Assembly (NCBI GenBank): GCA_965196605.1
Contig: CBDAKK010000008.1
Location: 868,001 to 932,000, forward strand
Reading direction: 5' to 3'
Origin: CBDAKK01 sp965196605
GTDB taxonomy: Bacteria; Spirochaetota; Spirochaetia; WTKD01; G963693115
Length of the DNA: 64,000 nt
A program made the translations under genes and the position numbers. Positions 16,707-25,208 of the stretch are shown here, piece after piece. The notes under the pieces were generated by a model. The model did no database searches. It was not told where the DNA came from and saw only the letters and a program-made list of their open reading frames with translations. Every line of letters begins with the position of its first letter. Position 1 is the stretch's first letter.

Positions 16707-17440
16707 GCGCGTACCCCGCCCTTAAGCACAATGTGCTTTTCAAAACGGTAATAAGTAAGCCCGTACAAGACAACAACAAGGAGGGCAGTGTAGGCATAGG
16801 CATAAAGCCACTGCCAAAGGCTCAGGGCTCCATACGCGCCCTTTAGGAGCATAATCGGCGCTGTCATGGGCACAAAAAGCACAAGCCAATGCTCCAGCAC
16901 GCCGCTTAAGTAAAGCATGGGTAGTGGCAAAACCAGCATGCTGTATAGCAAAATAGGAATGAAGAAATCCGTAATGTTTTTATAGCGCAGTACCAAGGCA
17001 AGGCTTAAGAGCGTGTGTATAACCCCTATTGCCACAATGCCACCAAAAAAGGGAATGAGCCTTGGCATGCTCACGCGCATTGAGAGGCTCATCATTGCCA
17101 TAGCGGCGCCTATCATAATCAATGCTTCTACAAGCTCAAGTAGGGTGAGGGTTATGACCTTGGACAAGAGGTATTCTGATGTCTTAAGTGGGGAGACTAA
17201 CAAGGCGTTGAGGGTTCCCTCATCTTTTTCAAAAATGAGCATGGCGGCTGCGTAGAGCATGGTAGTCCCACCCGCCAAAAAAACCACCAATGCTGGGGCC
17301 AAGGCCATGAGGTCTTGCGGCTTGAACATGCGCGCAATGACTATGGCGACAAGCAAGCCTAGGGCAATGCCAATGGTGTACAATTGCGAACGCAGGTGTA
17401 TTCGCACATCGTTTTTCATGGCACAGATGAGCCTACGCAT
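16703..17440 (-). CDS. ABC-2 type permease subunit A (copy 2)
   Basis: Identical to the permease at 9836-10573; carries the EKDEGTLNALLVSPL coupling-helix motif and overlaps the ATPase gene by 8 bases. Confidence 0.8.
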   Translation of the reverse strand: MRRLICAMKNDVRIHLRSQLYTIGIALGLLVAIVIARMFKPQDLMALAPALVVFLAGGTTMLYAAAMLIFEKDEGTLNALLVSPLKTSEYLLSKVITLTLLELVEALIMIGAAMAMMSLSMRVSMPRLIPFFGGIVAIGVIHTLLSLALVLRYKNITDFFIPILLYSMLVLPLPMLYLSGVLEHWLVLFVPMTAPIMLLKGAYGALSLWQWLYAYAYTALLVVVLYGLTYYRFEKHIVLKGGVRA

Positions 17441-18296
17441 GCAGTAGCGTTTCTCCTGTCACGCTTATAAACACATCGTCGAGCGTCGTCTCCTTGGAGT
17501 GCATGGTCTCAATGCGTTTCACTGATTGCACAAAGGATAGAAAGGGCTCTTCTGCCAAAGCATCGAGAGGAAACTCACGCGCTTCAAGAGCACCAGCATG
17601 GCCTACATACTCCACACGTACTAGGCGCGTGCCGTACTGCTTTTTAAGATTTGCAGGAGCATCAATAACACGTATTGTCCCATCAGTAATAAAGGCAACC
17701 CTGTCGCAGAGTTCGTCTGCTAGCACCATGTTGTGGGTGGTTATAAAAACAGTGCTTCCACGACTCCGTAGATCCCTTATTATGTTTTTGATAGTGCGCG
17801 CATTCACCGGGTCTAGTCCCGCTATGGGTTCATCCAAAAACAAAATGCGCGGGTTGTGCAAAAGGCTGCGCGCAACATTAAGGCGCACCTTCATTCCCTT
17901 GCTAAACTCAGAAACCTTCTTTTTCGCATCTGCGCCCAGTCCTACCAGTTCTAACAATGTTTGTGGATCACGCGTCTTAAGTCCGTAAAGAGACGCGAAA
18001 TATGCAAGGTTTTCTAGCGCCGTGAGTTGCAAGTAATGGTTGGGCAGCTCAAAAGACACGCCAATAATTCTGTACAACGCCTTGTCCCACTCGCGCACTT
18101 CCTTGTCCATAATGCGCACAGAGCCTTCATAGTGGCGCAAAAGCCCTATGAGTATGTTTTGCGTTGTCGTCTTGCCCGCGCCCGAGGGTCCTAAAAAGCC
18201 GAATATCTCACCTTCAGCAATCTCAAAATTCAGCCCATGCAGCGTCTTATTCCGCGCCCTCGCGTAGGTGTAGTGTAAATCGTTCACGCGAATCAT
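17433..18296 (-). CDS. ABC exporter ATPase subunit (copy 2)
   Basis: Identical to 10566-11429: Walker A GPSGAGKTT, EFSKGMK signature, Walker B ILFLDEP. The TACAAT six bases before the start codon is also retained, so the same leaderless arrangement applies. Confidence 0.9.
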   Translation of the reverse strand: MIRVNDLHYTYARARNKTLHGLNFEIAEGEIFGFLGPSGAGKTTTQNILIGLLRHYEGSVRIMDKEVREWDKALYRIIGVSFELPNHYLQLTALENLAYFASLYGLKTRDPQTLLELVGLGADAKKKVSEFSKGMKVRLNVARSLLHNPRILFLDEPIAGLDPVNARTIKNIIRDLRSRGSTVFITTHNMVLADELCDRVAFITDGTIRVIDAPANLKKQYGTRLVRVEYVGHAGALEAREFPLDALAEEPFLSFVQSVKRIETMHSKETTLDDVFISVTGETLLHA

Positions 18297-18415
18297 GTCT
18301 TTATTGTACCCCTACAAGACACGCTGCGTAGGCGCCGTGTATGCTACCAGCAACGCGCCGCGGCAACTCTAAGGAAGCGGAAAAGCAACTCTTAGAAAGC
18401 GCTGTGGCGCCTTGC

Positions 18416-18734
18416 CTTTGTGGGGGCGTGCCCCCACAAAGCGCTCATGCGCAAATACCGCGTCTTACTCCATGGGGGCGTGGAGGCGTGCCCCCACAAA
18501 GCGCTCATGCGCAAATACCGCGTCTTACTCCATGGGGGCGTGGAGGCGTGCCCCCACAAAGCGCTCATGCGCAAATACCGCGTCTTACTCCATGGGGGCG
18601 TGGAGGCGTGCCCCCACAAAGCGCTCATGCGCAAATACCGCGTCTTACTCCATGGGGGCGTGGAGGCGTGCCCCCACAAAGCGCTCATGCACATACAGCG
18701 TCTTACCCAAGGGGGGCGTGGGGGCGTGCCCCCA
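18416..18734. repeat. GC-rich palindromic tandem array (right type, exact 60-bp period)
   Basis: Five units, the middle ones repeating at exactly 60 bp with no visible difference: TGGAGGCGTGCCCCCACAAAG, CGCTCATGCGCAAATACCGCG, TCTTACTCCATGGGGGCG. The first unit opens with CTTTGTGGGGGC and the last changes to the ACATACAGCG form before running into a GATGCAA element fragment. Because 60 is divisible by three and the unit lacks stops, long artificial ORFs appear in all frames. Confidence 0.9.
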
Positions 18735-18853
18735 CACAGTGCTTATGCAATAGTTTGCATCCTCTCGCTTCGCTCATGTTTTGGTGCTTTTTAATACTTG
18801 CGTATAGTGTCTATGTCATTACTGCTTTAGCACACAGGATGTTTTTTTTCTTT

Positions 18854-18907
18854 GATGCAAGCTTCATGTTTGCACCGCACAGCGGTGCTTATGCAGTAGT
18901 TTGCATC
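18854..18907. repeat. 54-bp GATGCAA dyad element, copy 3
   Basis: Same 54-bp length and ends (GATGCAAGC...TTTGCATC) as the copies at 4320 and 4542, with inner GCACCGC-ACA-GCGGTGC stem. Confidence 0.75.
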
Positions 18908-19209
18908 AAAAAACAAAGCCACCTGTGCGTAGCACTCAAGATGCGCAGCACTGAACCACTTCTTTAGGTGCGAGTAGTCTATCTTTTGCTCCGCTACGCT
19001 ACGCTATCTGAATGTCAGCACCCGTACCATCCATGGCAGCCAATGCGTAGCGTGATGTCGGCTCCATGTTAATTACACGGGACTCCATCCTGCTTCGCAG
19101 ACATGCTACGGCTGTCGCTACGCTCATGTTTTGGTGCTTTTTAATACTTGCACACAGCATCTATGTTATTGCTGCTTTAGCACACAGCATGTTTTTTCTT
19201 TTCTTTTTG

Positions 19210-19259
19210 GTACTTTTTCTTTTCTTTTTTTCGTGCCAAAAAAAGAAAAGAAAAAGTAC
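19210..19259. repeat. 22-bp homopyrimidine/homopurine hairpin
   Basis: Arm 19210-19231 (GTACTTTTTCTTTTC then seven T) pairs perfectly with 19238-19259 around a CGTGCC loop. It is followed by AGCTATCCGA, the flank shared with the other hairpins. Confidence 0.9.
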
Positions 19260-19450
19260 AGCTATCCGAAGATTTTGCATCTCGCGCTAGCGTCTTAGCC
19301 ACAGAAAGTGCGCATACACATTGCGCAAGCAAAACACACACGGCGTGCAGCCTACTCGCGCGTAGCGCTCAACACGCATGAGTAATCTCTATACCCTGTT
19401 CCTTAGTTCCTATGGCGTAGCCCCACAGGATGTTTTTTCTCTTTTCTTTG

Positions 19451-19500
19451 GTACTTTCTTTTCTCTTTTTTGCGTCCTCAAAAAAGAGAAAAGAAAGTAC
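19451..19500. repeat. 22-bp homopyrimidine/homopurine hairpin, variant
   Basis: Arm 19451-19472 (GTACTTTCTTTTCTC then T-run and G) pairs perfectly with 19479-19500 around CGTCCT. The C positions within the pyrimidine run differ from the 19210 copy and the opposite arm has changed to match. Followed by AGTTATCCGA. Confidence 0.9.
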
Positions 19501-19674
19501 AGTTATCCGAGCGTATGTTATAGTAGGCGCGGTTACTTGACCGCAGAAAAGTTCATACAATACCGCATGAGCTACAACACAAAGACTCGCGCGTAAGCGC
19601 AGAACAGCGTCTTACCCCAAAGGGGGGTGCGGGGGCATGCCCCCACAAAGGCACGCGTGCCCCCACAAATAGCC

Positions 19675-20763
19675 TTACAAAAGCTGCTGTTGCTGGCCTT
19701 CTGCGGCATGTCCTGCATTAGCGCTGTCAATGCCCATGAGGCGCATGCCGCGCTCGGTAATTTGCCTACCCTGCGGCGTGCGTTTTATGAGCCCTTGCTT
19801 AATGAGGTAAATTTCCCAAAAGTCTTCCAAGCTTTCAGGGCTCTCGTTTACCGCTATGGCAAGCGTCTTTAAGCCTACGGGCGCGCCGTGGTAGTGGCTG
19901 CCCAAGACATGCAATATGTTTCTGTCTATGTTCTCAAGTCCAGTCGCATCAATGCCGAGTTCTTGCGCGCCCATGCGTACTATGGCGGCGGTAATTGTCC
20001 CGTCTCCACGCACCTCTGCAAAGTCGCGCATGCGCCGCACCAAGCTATTGGCGTAGCGCGGCGTGCCCCGGCTCATTGCGCCTATGTGCTCTGCCGCATC
20101 GCGTTCTATGGCAATGCCCAGTATTGCAGCAGAGCGTAACACTATATTAGTAAGCGCTTCTTGCGAGTACAGGTCAAGCCTTTCGCGTATGCCAAAACGG
20201 CTATGCAGGGGCGCGGAAACCTTGCCCGGCTGCGTGGTAGCGCACATAAGCGTAAAGGGCGTTATGGGGATGCGCACCGTGCGCGCATCAACACCAATGC
20301 CCACGACCCAGTCGACCATAAAGTCTTCCATGGCGGAATAGAGTATTTCCTCCACCACGGGCTTGAGGCGGTGAATTTCGTCAATAAAAAGCAAGCTCTG
20401 CTCGGTTATGGTGGAGAGAATGCCTATGAGGTCTTTGGGCTTTTCAATGACGGGCGCGCTCGTAACCTTTATGGGCACGCCGAGCTCGTTTGCAACAATG
20501 TAGGCAAGCGAAGTTTTGCCTAGCCCGTGTGAGCCGCTTACAAACACGTGGTCGAGCGTGTCGCCCCTTGTGCGCGCTGCGTCTATATAAACCGATAAGT
20601 TTTTTTTGAGCTGCTCTTGCCCTTGAAACTGATCAAGCGCGCGTGGGCGCAAAGAACCCTCAGCGTCGCCTTCTGAGCTTTTAGCATACCACGACTTATG
20701 CGCGGGTTCTTGTTGGGGCTGTGTTGTACTATGCAAAGAAGCCATACATAAGTCATTATACAT
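19675..20763 (-). CDS. ruvB: Holliday junction branch migration ATPase RuvB
   Basis: AAA+ motor that drives branch migration of Holliday junctions with RuvA; 362 residues. Order of motifs: RPRALDQFQGQEQLKKNL, Walker A GSHGLGKTS, Walker B LLFIDEIHRL, sensor/arginine finger region RFGIRERLDLY, sensor 2 GTPRYANSLVRRMRDFA, and a C-terminal winged helix ending KRTPQGRQITERG. The usual GPPGLGKTT is GSHGLGKTS here and ATTRAG is ATTQPG; essential Gly, Lys and Asp-Glu residues remain. The first in-frame ATG (20763) overlaps a TATAAT, so ATG 20745 (MASLHS) may be the real start. ruvA and ruvC are not adjacent. Confidence 0.93.
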   Translation of the reverse strand: MYNDLCMASLHSTTQPQQEPAHKSWYAKSSEGDAEGSLRPRALDQFQGQEQLKKNLSVYIDAARTRGDTLDHVFVSGSHGLGKTSLAYIVANELGVPIKVTSAPVIEKPKDLIGILSTITEQSLLFIDEIHRLKPVVEEILYSAMEDFMVDWVVGIGVDARTVRIPITPFTLMCATTQPGKVSAPLHSRFGIRERLDLYSQEALTNIVLRSAAILGIAIERDAAEHIGAMSRGTPRYANSLVRRMRDFAEVRGDGTITAAIVRMGAQELGIDATGLENIDRNILHVLGSHYHGAPVGLKTLAIAVNESPESLEDFWEIYLIKQGLIKRTPQGRQITERGMRLMGIDSANAGHAAEGQQQQLL

Positions 20764-20810
20764 GTGGGCATGAAGGCTTAGTCCTAATGCGCCTCATGCA
20801 TTGAGTACTC

Positions 20811-21977
20811 TTAGCGCTCATTTGCACGCAAGTAGCGAATGGCCTTCACGTTTAGGGAAAAACTCTGCGCCACTTCACTACTTTCGCGTGAAATGGAAGG
20901 CGCATCAAGTATCACCATGCCGAGTATTTCAACTTCATCACCCGTGTTTAGCTCAATAAAGTTGGGGATATTGGCTGGAACAACGCCTTCAAGGTTTTTA
21001 TTGTTGCCATAGAAGCCTACCAGAAAATTTCCCGTACGAGCCGCGCCTTTTGTTGCTACTTGGGTTATTGTGCCCCTCCAGCGCACCGTCGTTTTGTGGT
21101 ACTGCCACGCTTCTGCACGCACTTGTGAATACGCAAACCACGCAACATTAGAGCCAAAATCTATTTTTCTTAAATAGCCCGCGAGTAATACGGCCTTGGT
21201 TTTATCAGCAGCAAGGGCGTTTGAGTGCAAAATGGTGTTTATGTCCACGCGCGCACGGTTGTCATTGTAGAGAATAAAGTTGCGCTCTACATTCTTAAGC
21301 AAGCCCCTAATTGCATTAGGGGAGAGCACCACATAGCGCGGGTAGGTGTCTCCACGTACGGTGGCTTCCGTTTTGCTACGCGCATTGGCGACAAGGCTAG
21401 AAACAATGGCCTCGCGTTCACTTGCCGCGCTTCTTTTTTTGTACCAATTCATGCTTTTTGTTGCAATAAAATATACACCATAAACAAGAACCGCGCTGCC
21501 TATGAATATTGCAAGCATCTTTATGGTCTTGTGGAGTTTTTGCAAGGGGTAGCTAAGCTCTGGCACTATTTTGTACTTAGAGGGGTTGCGTGCCATGTCG
21601 GCAATGCGCTCATGGCTGTCGTCATTCAAGTGTTGCAAATAGCGTAGGCCGCGTGCTGCGTATTGGTTGCCCTTTTGCTCATTGCTCATGCTCAGCCAGT
21701 GTTCAGCAGCCTTTCGTACGTTGCGGGAGGCAAGCGCTATTGCCGCAAGGTAGAGTTTTGCATCATGAGACTGTGCAGGTGAGGCTATGGACACGGCGGT
21801 GTTAAAGTACTCATACGCGGAGTCTATGTTGCCCATGCCAAATGCTGCAATACCTGAAAGGTACAAATATTCGTAGTGTTTTTTAAAGCGTGGGGCTTGT
21901 GAAATAAGCAATTTATGGGCGCGCGAATGCATGCCTTTTACAAGGTAATGCCGCGCCTTATGTAAAACCGCGCTCAT
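20811..21977 (-). CDS. TPR-containing single-pass membrane protein, function unknown
   Basis: I do not recognise a named family. The 388-residue protein has an N-terminal region of TPR-like helical pairs (YEYLYLSGIAAFGMGNIDSAYEYFNTAV, KLYLAAIALASRNVRKAAEHWL), a single membrane segment near residue 165 (MLAIFIGSAVLVYGVYFIA), then a C-terminal beta-rich domain (TTVRWRGTITQVA, GNFLVGFYGNNKNLEGVVPAN) that resembles a small OB/SH3-like fold by eye. The N-terminal part should be cytoplasmic and the C-terminal domain periplasmic. It overlaps rpe by 4 bases and is co-transcribed downstream of it. Confidence 0.75.
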   Translation of the reverse strand: MSAVLHKARHYLVKGMHSRAHKLLISQAPRFKKHYEYLYLSGIAAFGMGNIDSAYEYFNTAVSIASPAQSHDAKLYLAAIALASRNVRKAAEHWLSMSNEQKGNQYAARGLRYLQHLNDDSHERIADMARNPSKYKIVPELSYPLQKLHKTIKMLAIFIGSAVLVYGVYFIATKSMNWYKKRSAASEREAIVSSLVANARSKTEATVRGDTYPRYVVLSPNAIRGLLKNVERNFILYNDNRARVDINTILHSNALAADKTKAVLLAGYLRKIDFGSNVAWFAYSQVRAEAWQYHKTTVRWRGTITQVATKGAARTGNFLVGFYGNNKNLEGVVPANIPNFIELNTGDEVEILGMVILDAPSISRESSEVAQSFSLNVKAIRYLRANER

Positions 21978-22639
21978 GTGCGCTGCATGCCCTGCACGCT
22001 TTTTGTAAGCCTTCTTTTTTCATCCTGCGCTAAAGAAAAAAAGGCACTCCCCATCACCAGTACATCCGCGCCTGCATCGACTATGGACTTGGCATTGTGA
22101 GCATTGACACCGCCGTCAACCGATATGCGAAAATCCATGCTGTGTTTTTTGCGTATTTCGTTGAGTTGTGCAATTTTGCGTAAGGCAATGGGGAGAAATG
22201 ACTGCCCTCCAAAGCCCGGTTCCACGCTCATCACCAACACCACGTCAAGGTTACCCAACAAGTCTTCTATAGCCGCAATAGGAGTTTTGGGGTTGCACGC
22301 AAGCCCCACCTGCATGTTGCGCGCGCGTATTGCCTCGGCGCTTCTGTAAAAAAAACGCTCTTCTTCTATGTGAAAGGTTATTGCGTTTGCTCCTGCATCC
22401 GCACATGCGCCGACATACTTTAATGGGTTTTTGACCATGAGGTGCGCGTCAAAAAAAAGGTCAGAAAAGTCTTGCTGAAGGTCGTTTATAAGTTTTTCAC
22501 CAAACGATATGTTCGGCACAAAGTTGCCATCCATAATGTCAAAATGAATATGCTCAATTTCGCTTTCAAGGCAATTGTTGAGTTCTGTTTGTAACATACT
22601 CCAGTTTGCTGCGAGTATGGATGGCGCAAGTACTGTCAT
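21974..22639 (-). CDS. rpe: Ribulose-phosphate 3-epimerase
   Basis: Interconverts ribulose 5-phosphate and xylulose 5-phosphate (pentose phosphate pathway). ATG 22639 gives MTVLAPSILAANW, the normal family start, with AGGGGA five bases upstream; a longer frame from 22669 lacks such support. 221 residues, TIM barrel. Metal/catalytic motifs HFDIMDGNFVPNISFG, DAHLMVKNP, NAITFHIE, LVMSVEPGFGGQSF and RISVDGGVN are all intact. Shares a 4-base overlap with the following TPR membrane protein. Confidence 0.96.
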   Translation of the reverse strand: MTVLAPSILAANWSMLQTELNNCLESEIEHIHFDIMDGNFVPNISFGEKLINDLQQDFSDLFFDAHLMVKNPLKYVGACADAGANAITFHIEEERFFYRSAEAIRARNMQVGLACNPKTPIAAIEDLLGNLDVVLVMSVEPGFGGQSFLPIALRKIAQLNEIRKKHSMDFRISVDGGVNAHNAKSIVDAGADVLVMGSAFFSLAQDEKRRLTKSVQGMQRT

Positions 22640-22705
22640 AAAATCCCCTATCTTAATTTTAGCATGCATTGCACAAGATACAACACACAGTTATATGATG
22701 TATTT

Positions 22706-23113
22706 CTACGACTCTTTCTTCACGGTTATAGGCGTCTTTGCATCTCCAACATACACAACAACAATTACAGCCTCGCTGTCCCCAGTATTTTCTCCGTAAT
22801 GCCAGGTATTAACCACTTCCACCAAACTCTCACCCTCTTTTATTTGTATCTTTTTTCCGTCTTTTTTGTACACAGTAAGCTCACCTTGCAACAAATAGCC
22901 AACGTTGACAACAGGGTGCTTATGCATAGCTAATTTTTCACCCGCGGCAATGCTGATGCGCAGTACGCTTACTTTTGTTTCCTTCGTCTGTATTTTTGGA
23001 AGTAGCGCGCCGTCCCAGCTGCGCCTTGTTTCAGCAAGCTTTTCCACAGTCGCAGAAAATACAAGAGTAATTCCACAAATCATAAACAGTAATAATAACA
23101 CAATTTTTTTCAT
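22706..23113 (-). CDS. Secreted cupin-domain protein
   Basis: Small cupin (135 residues) with a signal peptide (MKKIVLLLLFMICGITLVFS). The cupin motifs GEKLAMHKHPVVNVGYLLQGELTVY and WHYGENTGDSEAVIVVVYVG give a His-x-His metal-site core, with a third His in NTWHYG. Function and ligand are unknown; a periplasmic metal-binding or sensing role is possible. It is transcribed divergently from the TPR gene at 23201 across an 87-base AT-rich spacer. Confidence 0.8.
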   Translation of the reverse strand: MKKIVLLLLFMICGITLVFSATVEKLAETRRSWDGALLPKIQTKETKVSVLRISIAAGEKLAMHKHPVVNVGYLLQGELTVYKKDGKKIQIKEGESLVEVVNTWHYGENTGDSEAVIVVVYVGDAKTPITVKKES

Positions 23114-23200
23114 AATTGATAATTCCTCACATTCTTACATAAAATTTAAACACGTATATCATACTTGTTTTTACAATATCACTATTATAAACTAATCATA

Positions 23201-24271
23201 ATGGAACACTCATTTTCCTCCTCAAAAATCGCGCATAATGTAAATACAGTCTCGCCTGTCACCTTGAAAGACATAAATGCAGCGCCTTCTGAAAAGAAAG
23301 ACAGCGCAACCTTATTGCTTGAAGCATATCATGCGCTATATGCAAACAATCTAGCCTATGCGGTAAAGTTTGTAAAAGAAGCGCGTATTCTCGACGTGGA
23401 AAACGAAGAACTTCGTGCATTTGATATAGCTTTACAGCAGTGGAATAGCGCTATTGCAGAAATGAAGCTCTTGTCTGACAGCGAGGAGAAGGGCAATTTT
23501 CTCTTAGAAGCATGGAAGAAATTTAAGCACACTCATAAGAACGCGAATAAGGATGTAAAGACTTCCAAGCTCAGTACACGTGGATTAGATGCCCTCCAAA
23601 ATTTTATAATTAACATTACGCAAGTCTGTTACAAACATGCGCTCAAAAAAAAACCTGAAAAAAAGCAACTCATTCCTTTTAAGATGAAAGTATTTCAATG
23701 CCTTAAAATGCTTGGAGAATACGAAAAGGCATTCCACATTATCATGTCATTATCTCCGCAATACCCGCGAGATTCCTATTTGTTAAGTCAGCTTGCCGAT
23801 TGTAATGAATTGATGGGGAGAACGCAAAATGCTAAGCTTTTTTTCCGCGAAGCCTTTTTTTGGAATCCACAAAAAATACAGTTAGATGAAATAGAAACCA
23901 TCAGCATTCATGCGCTCCTTAATACTGCCAAGAGTCAAGGTTATTATGAATCTCGATACATGGTGGAGTGGATTCCCGTATATGGCTATTTAGAGCGGGA
24001 GTTTTCCGTAGTGAGGCAGCTGCGCCCTATTGAAATAAACAATCTATTTGTAGAAATAAGCGAAATGGAAGCAAAGCTCGATGATCATAGGGCGCTTGGG
24101 CAAGACAACCCCTACATAATATTGCCGCGCTTACTTCATCGCTATTTTTGGGCAATTGAGCACTACAACAACACGGCTTCACATGCAAATAATTCACAAG
24201 AGCAGGTTCAAAATATACTAAAAAAAATCAAGCACTACGATAAGCATGTGTACAGCAAAATGAATTTGTAA
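23201..24271 (+). CDS. TPR-repeat protein, function unknown
   Basis: 356-residue all-helical protein without signal peptide. Tetratricopeptide-like pairs are visible (LLEAYHALYANNLAYAVKFVKEA, MKVFQCLKMLGEYEKAFHIIMSL, LLSQLADCNELMGRTQNAKLFFREAF). The first Met with reasonable context is at 23201 (MEHSFSSS); TATAAA at 23186-23191 is only nine bases upstream and no Shine-Dalgarno sequence is present, which suggests a leaderless mRNA and rules out the longer frame from 23165. Probably a cytoplasmic scaffold; no partner is evident. Confidence 0.7.
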   Translation: MEHSFSSSKIAHNVNTVSPVTLKDINAAPSEKKDSATLLLEAYHALYANNLAYAVKFVKEARILDVENEELRAFDIALQQWNSAIAEMKLLSDSEEKGNFLLEAWKKFKHTHKNANKDVKTSKLSTRGLDALQNFIINITQVCYKHALKKKPEKKQLIPFKMKVFQCLKMLGEYEKAFHIIMSLSPQYPRDSYLLSQLADCNELMGRTQNAKLFFREAFFWNPQKIQLDEIETISIHALLNTAKSQGYYESRYMVEWIPVYGYLEREFSVVRQLRPIEINNLFVEISEMEAKLDDHRALGQDNPYIILPRLLHRYFWAIEHYNNTASHANNSQEQVQNILKKIKHYDKHVYSKMNL

Positions 24272-24419
24272 TGTAATTGCGCATTCCGTACAAATTATGG
24301 TTGGCTTCCATGGCTAAGGCAATGCTAAACCATAGGCTTAATGGTAAAAATTACTTACACATGCACGCCGTGTGTAAGGTGGTGTATTAGTTATTAGTAT
24401 TCTCAGCGTATAATATTAT

Positions 24420-25160
24420 ATGACTTCTTCCATGCGTTTGCAGTCTTTTTTATCTCGCAGCGGGGTTTGTTCACGCAGAGCCGCGGTTGCCTTGCTCGCT
24501 TCAAAGCAGGTTCTTGTGAATGGCGCTGTTGTCACTGAGGCGGGGTTTCGTGTAATTCCTGAACGCGATAGCGTGCTGGTAGCAGGTAAACCTTGCACGC
24601 TACGACAAAAGCATTGGTACTTTTTGTTTCATAAACCGACGCATGTGGAATCTACCAACGCAACAAAAGGAACTCGAAAAACTACGCGTGAATATTTGCA
24701 AGCCTATTGTACAGAGCACTTGTTTTGCGCAGGAAGACTAGACTTTATGTCCTCGGGACTCATGCTTTATACCACTGATGGGGAGTTGACATATAGACTC
24801 ACGCACCCAAAGTACCACATTGAAAAAACCTATGTTGTGCATAGTGCCTTGCCCATGCCAAAGCGCGTGCTTGACGCATGGCAAGACGGACTTAGAATAC
24901 GAAATATAGTCTATAGGCTTGAGCGCTATGAATATTTGCACAAGGAAAAAAACGCGCTTCGCCTTACATTATGTGAAGGAAAAAACAGAGAAATACGGGT
25001 TGTGTTTGCGCATTCACGCACTCCTATAAAAACGTTGCAGCGCGTGAGTCTGGGACCTTTTAGCTTAGGAACAATGTCTTGTGGGGCAGTGAGGAGCGCT
25101 GCGCAGCCAGTGGTGCGTGAGGCATACAGACTTACGGGGCTGCCTTTATCAAAAAATTAA
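24420..25160 (+). CDS. Pseudouridine synthase, RsuA/RluB/E/F family
   Basis: rRNA pseudouridine synthase of 246 residues. N-terminal S4 RNA-binding domain (MRLQSFLSRSGVCSRRAAVALLASKQVLVNG), then the catalytic domain with GRLD at 105-108 (catalytic Asp108) in CAGRLDFMSSGLML, and the KTYVV and LCEGKNREIRVVF motifs. The exact rRNA target cannot be told; RluB- or RluF-like is most likely. TATAAT at 24409-24414 lies five bases before ATG 24420, with ATG 24432 as an alternative, so translation may be leaderless. Next gene cmk is 48 bases on. Confidence 0.9.
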   Translation: MTSSMRLQSFLSRSGVCSRRAAVALLASKQVLVNGAVVTEAGFRVIPERDSVLVAGKPCTLRQKHWYFLFHKPTHVESTNATKGTRKTTREYLQAYCTEHLFCAGRLDFMSSGLMLYTTDGELTYRLTHPKYHIEKTYVVHSALPMPKRVLDAWQDGLRIRNIVYRLERYEYLHKEKNALRLTLCEGKNREIRVVFAHSRTPIKTLQRVSLGPFSLGTMSCGAVRSAAQPVVREAYRLTGLPLSKN

Positions 25161-25208
25161 TCATTGGATTTTCCAATGCAACAAACAAATAGGCTATAGT
25201 AAACGTAA

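Larger units (their letters stand above)
11649..18543. repeat. Large tandem duplication, copy 2
   Basis: Second copy of the 6,867-bp unit, same orientation, adjoining copy 1 directly. Gene contents and, as far as I compared, sequence are identical. It ends where the right-hand 60-bp array changes from GTGG to the GTGGAGG variant relative to copy 1. Confidence 0.95.
18735..19674. repeat. Non-coding mosaic of palindromic repeat modules
   Basis: No credible gene. It contains a partial GATGCAA element (18735-18761), CTCGCTTCGCTCATG modules, a full GATGCAA element (18854-18907), a stretch sharing CATCCATGGCAGCCAATGCG with the 50455-50490 region, two long homopyrimidine/homopurine hairpins, the CCCTATGGCGTAGCC module and a last GC hairpin at about 19620-19650 next to the ruvB stop. 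Confidence 0.8.

Noticed and set aside
18416..18734. CRISPR array
   Set aside because: The whole 60-bp unit is conserved, with no variable spacers, and no cas genes are present.
18341..18967. Long ORFs (up to 208 codons) with 20-residue repeats across the 60-bp arrays, also at 4742-5066 and 11474-11933
   Set aside because: The unit length is a multiple of three and lacks stops, so ORFs open in several frames on both strands at once. Composition follows the palindrome, there is no ribosome site, and the frames run into unrelated repeat modules.
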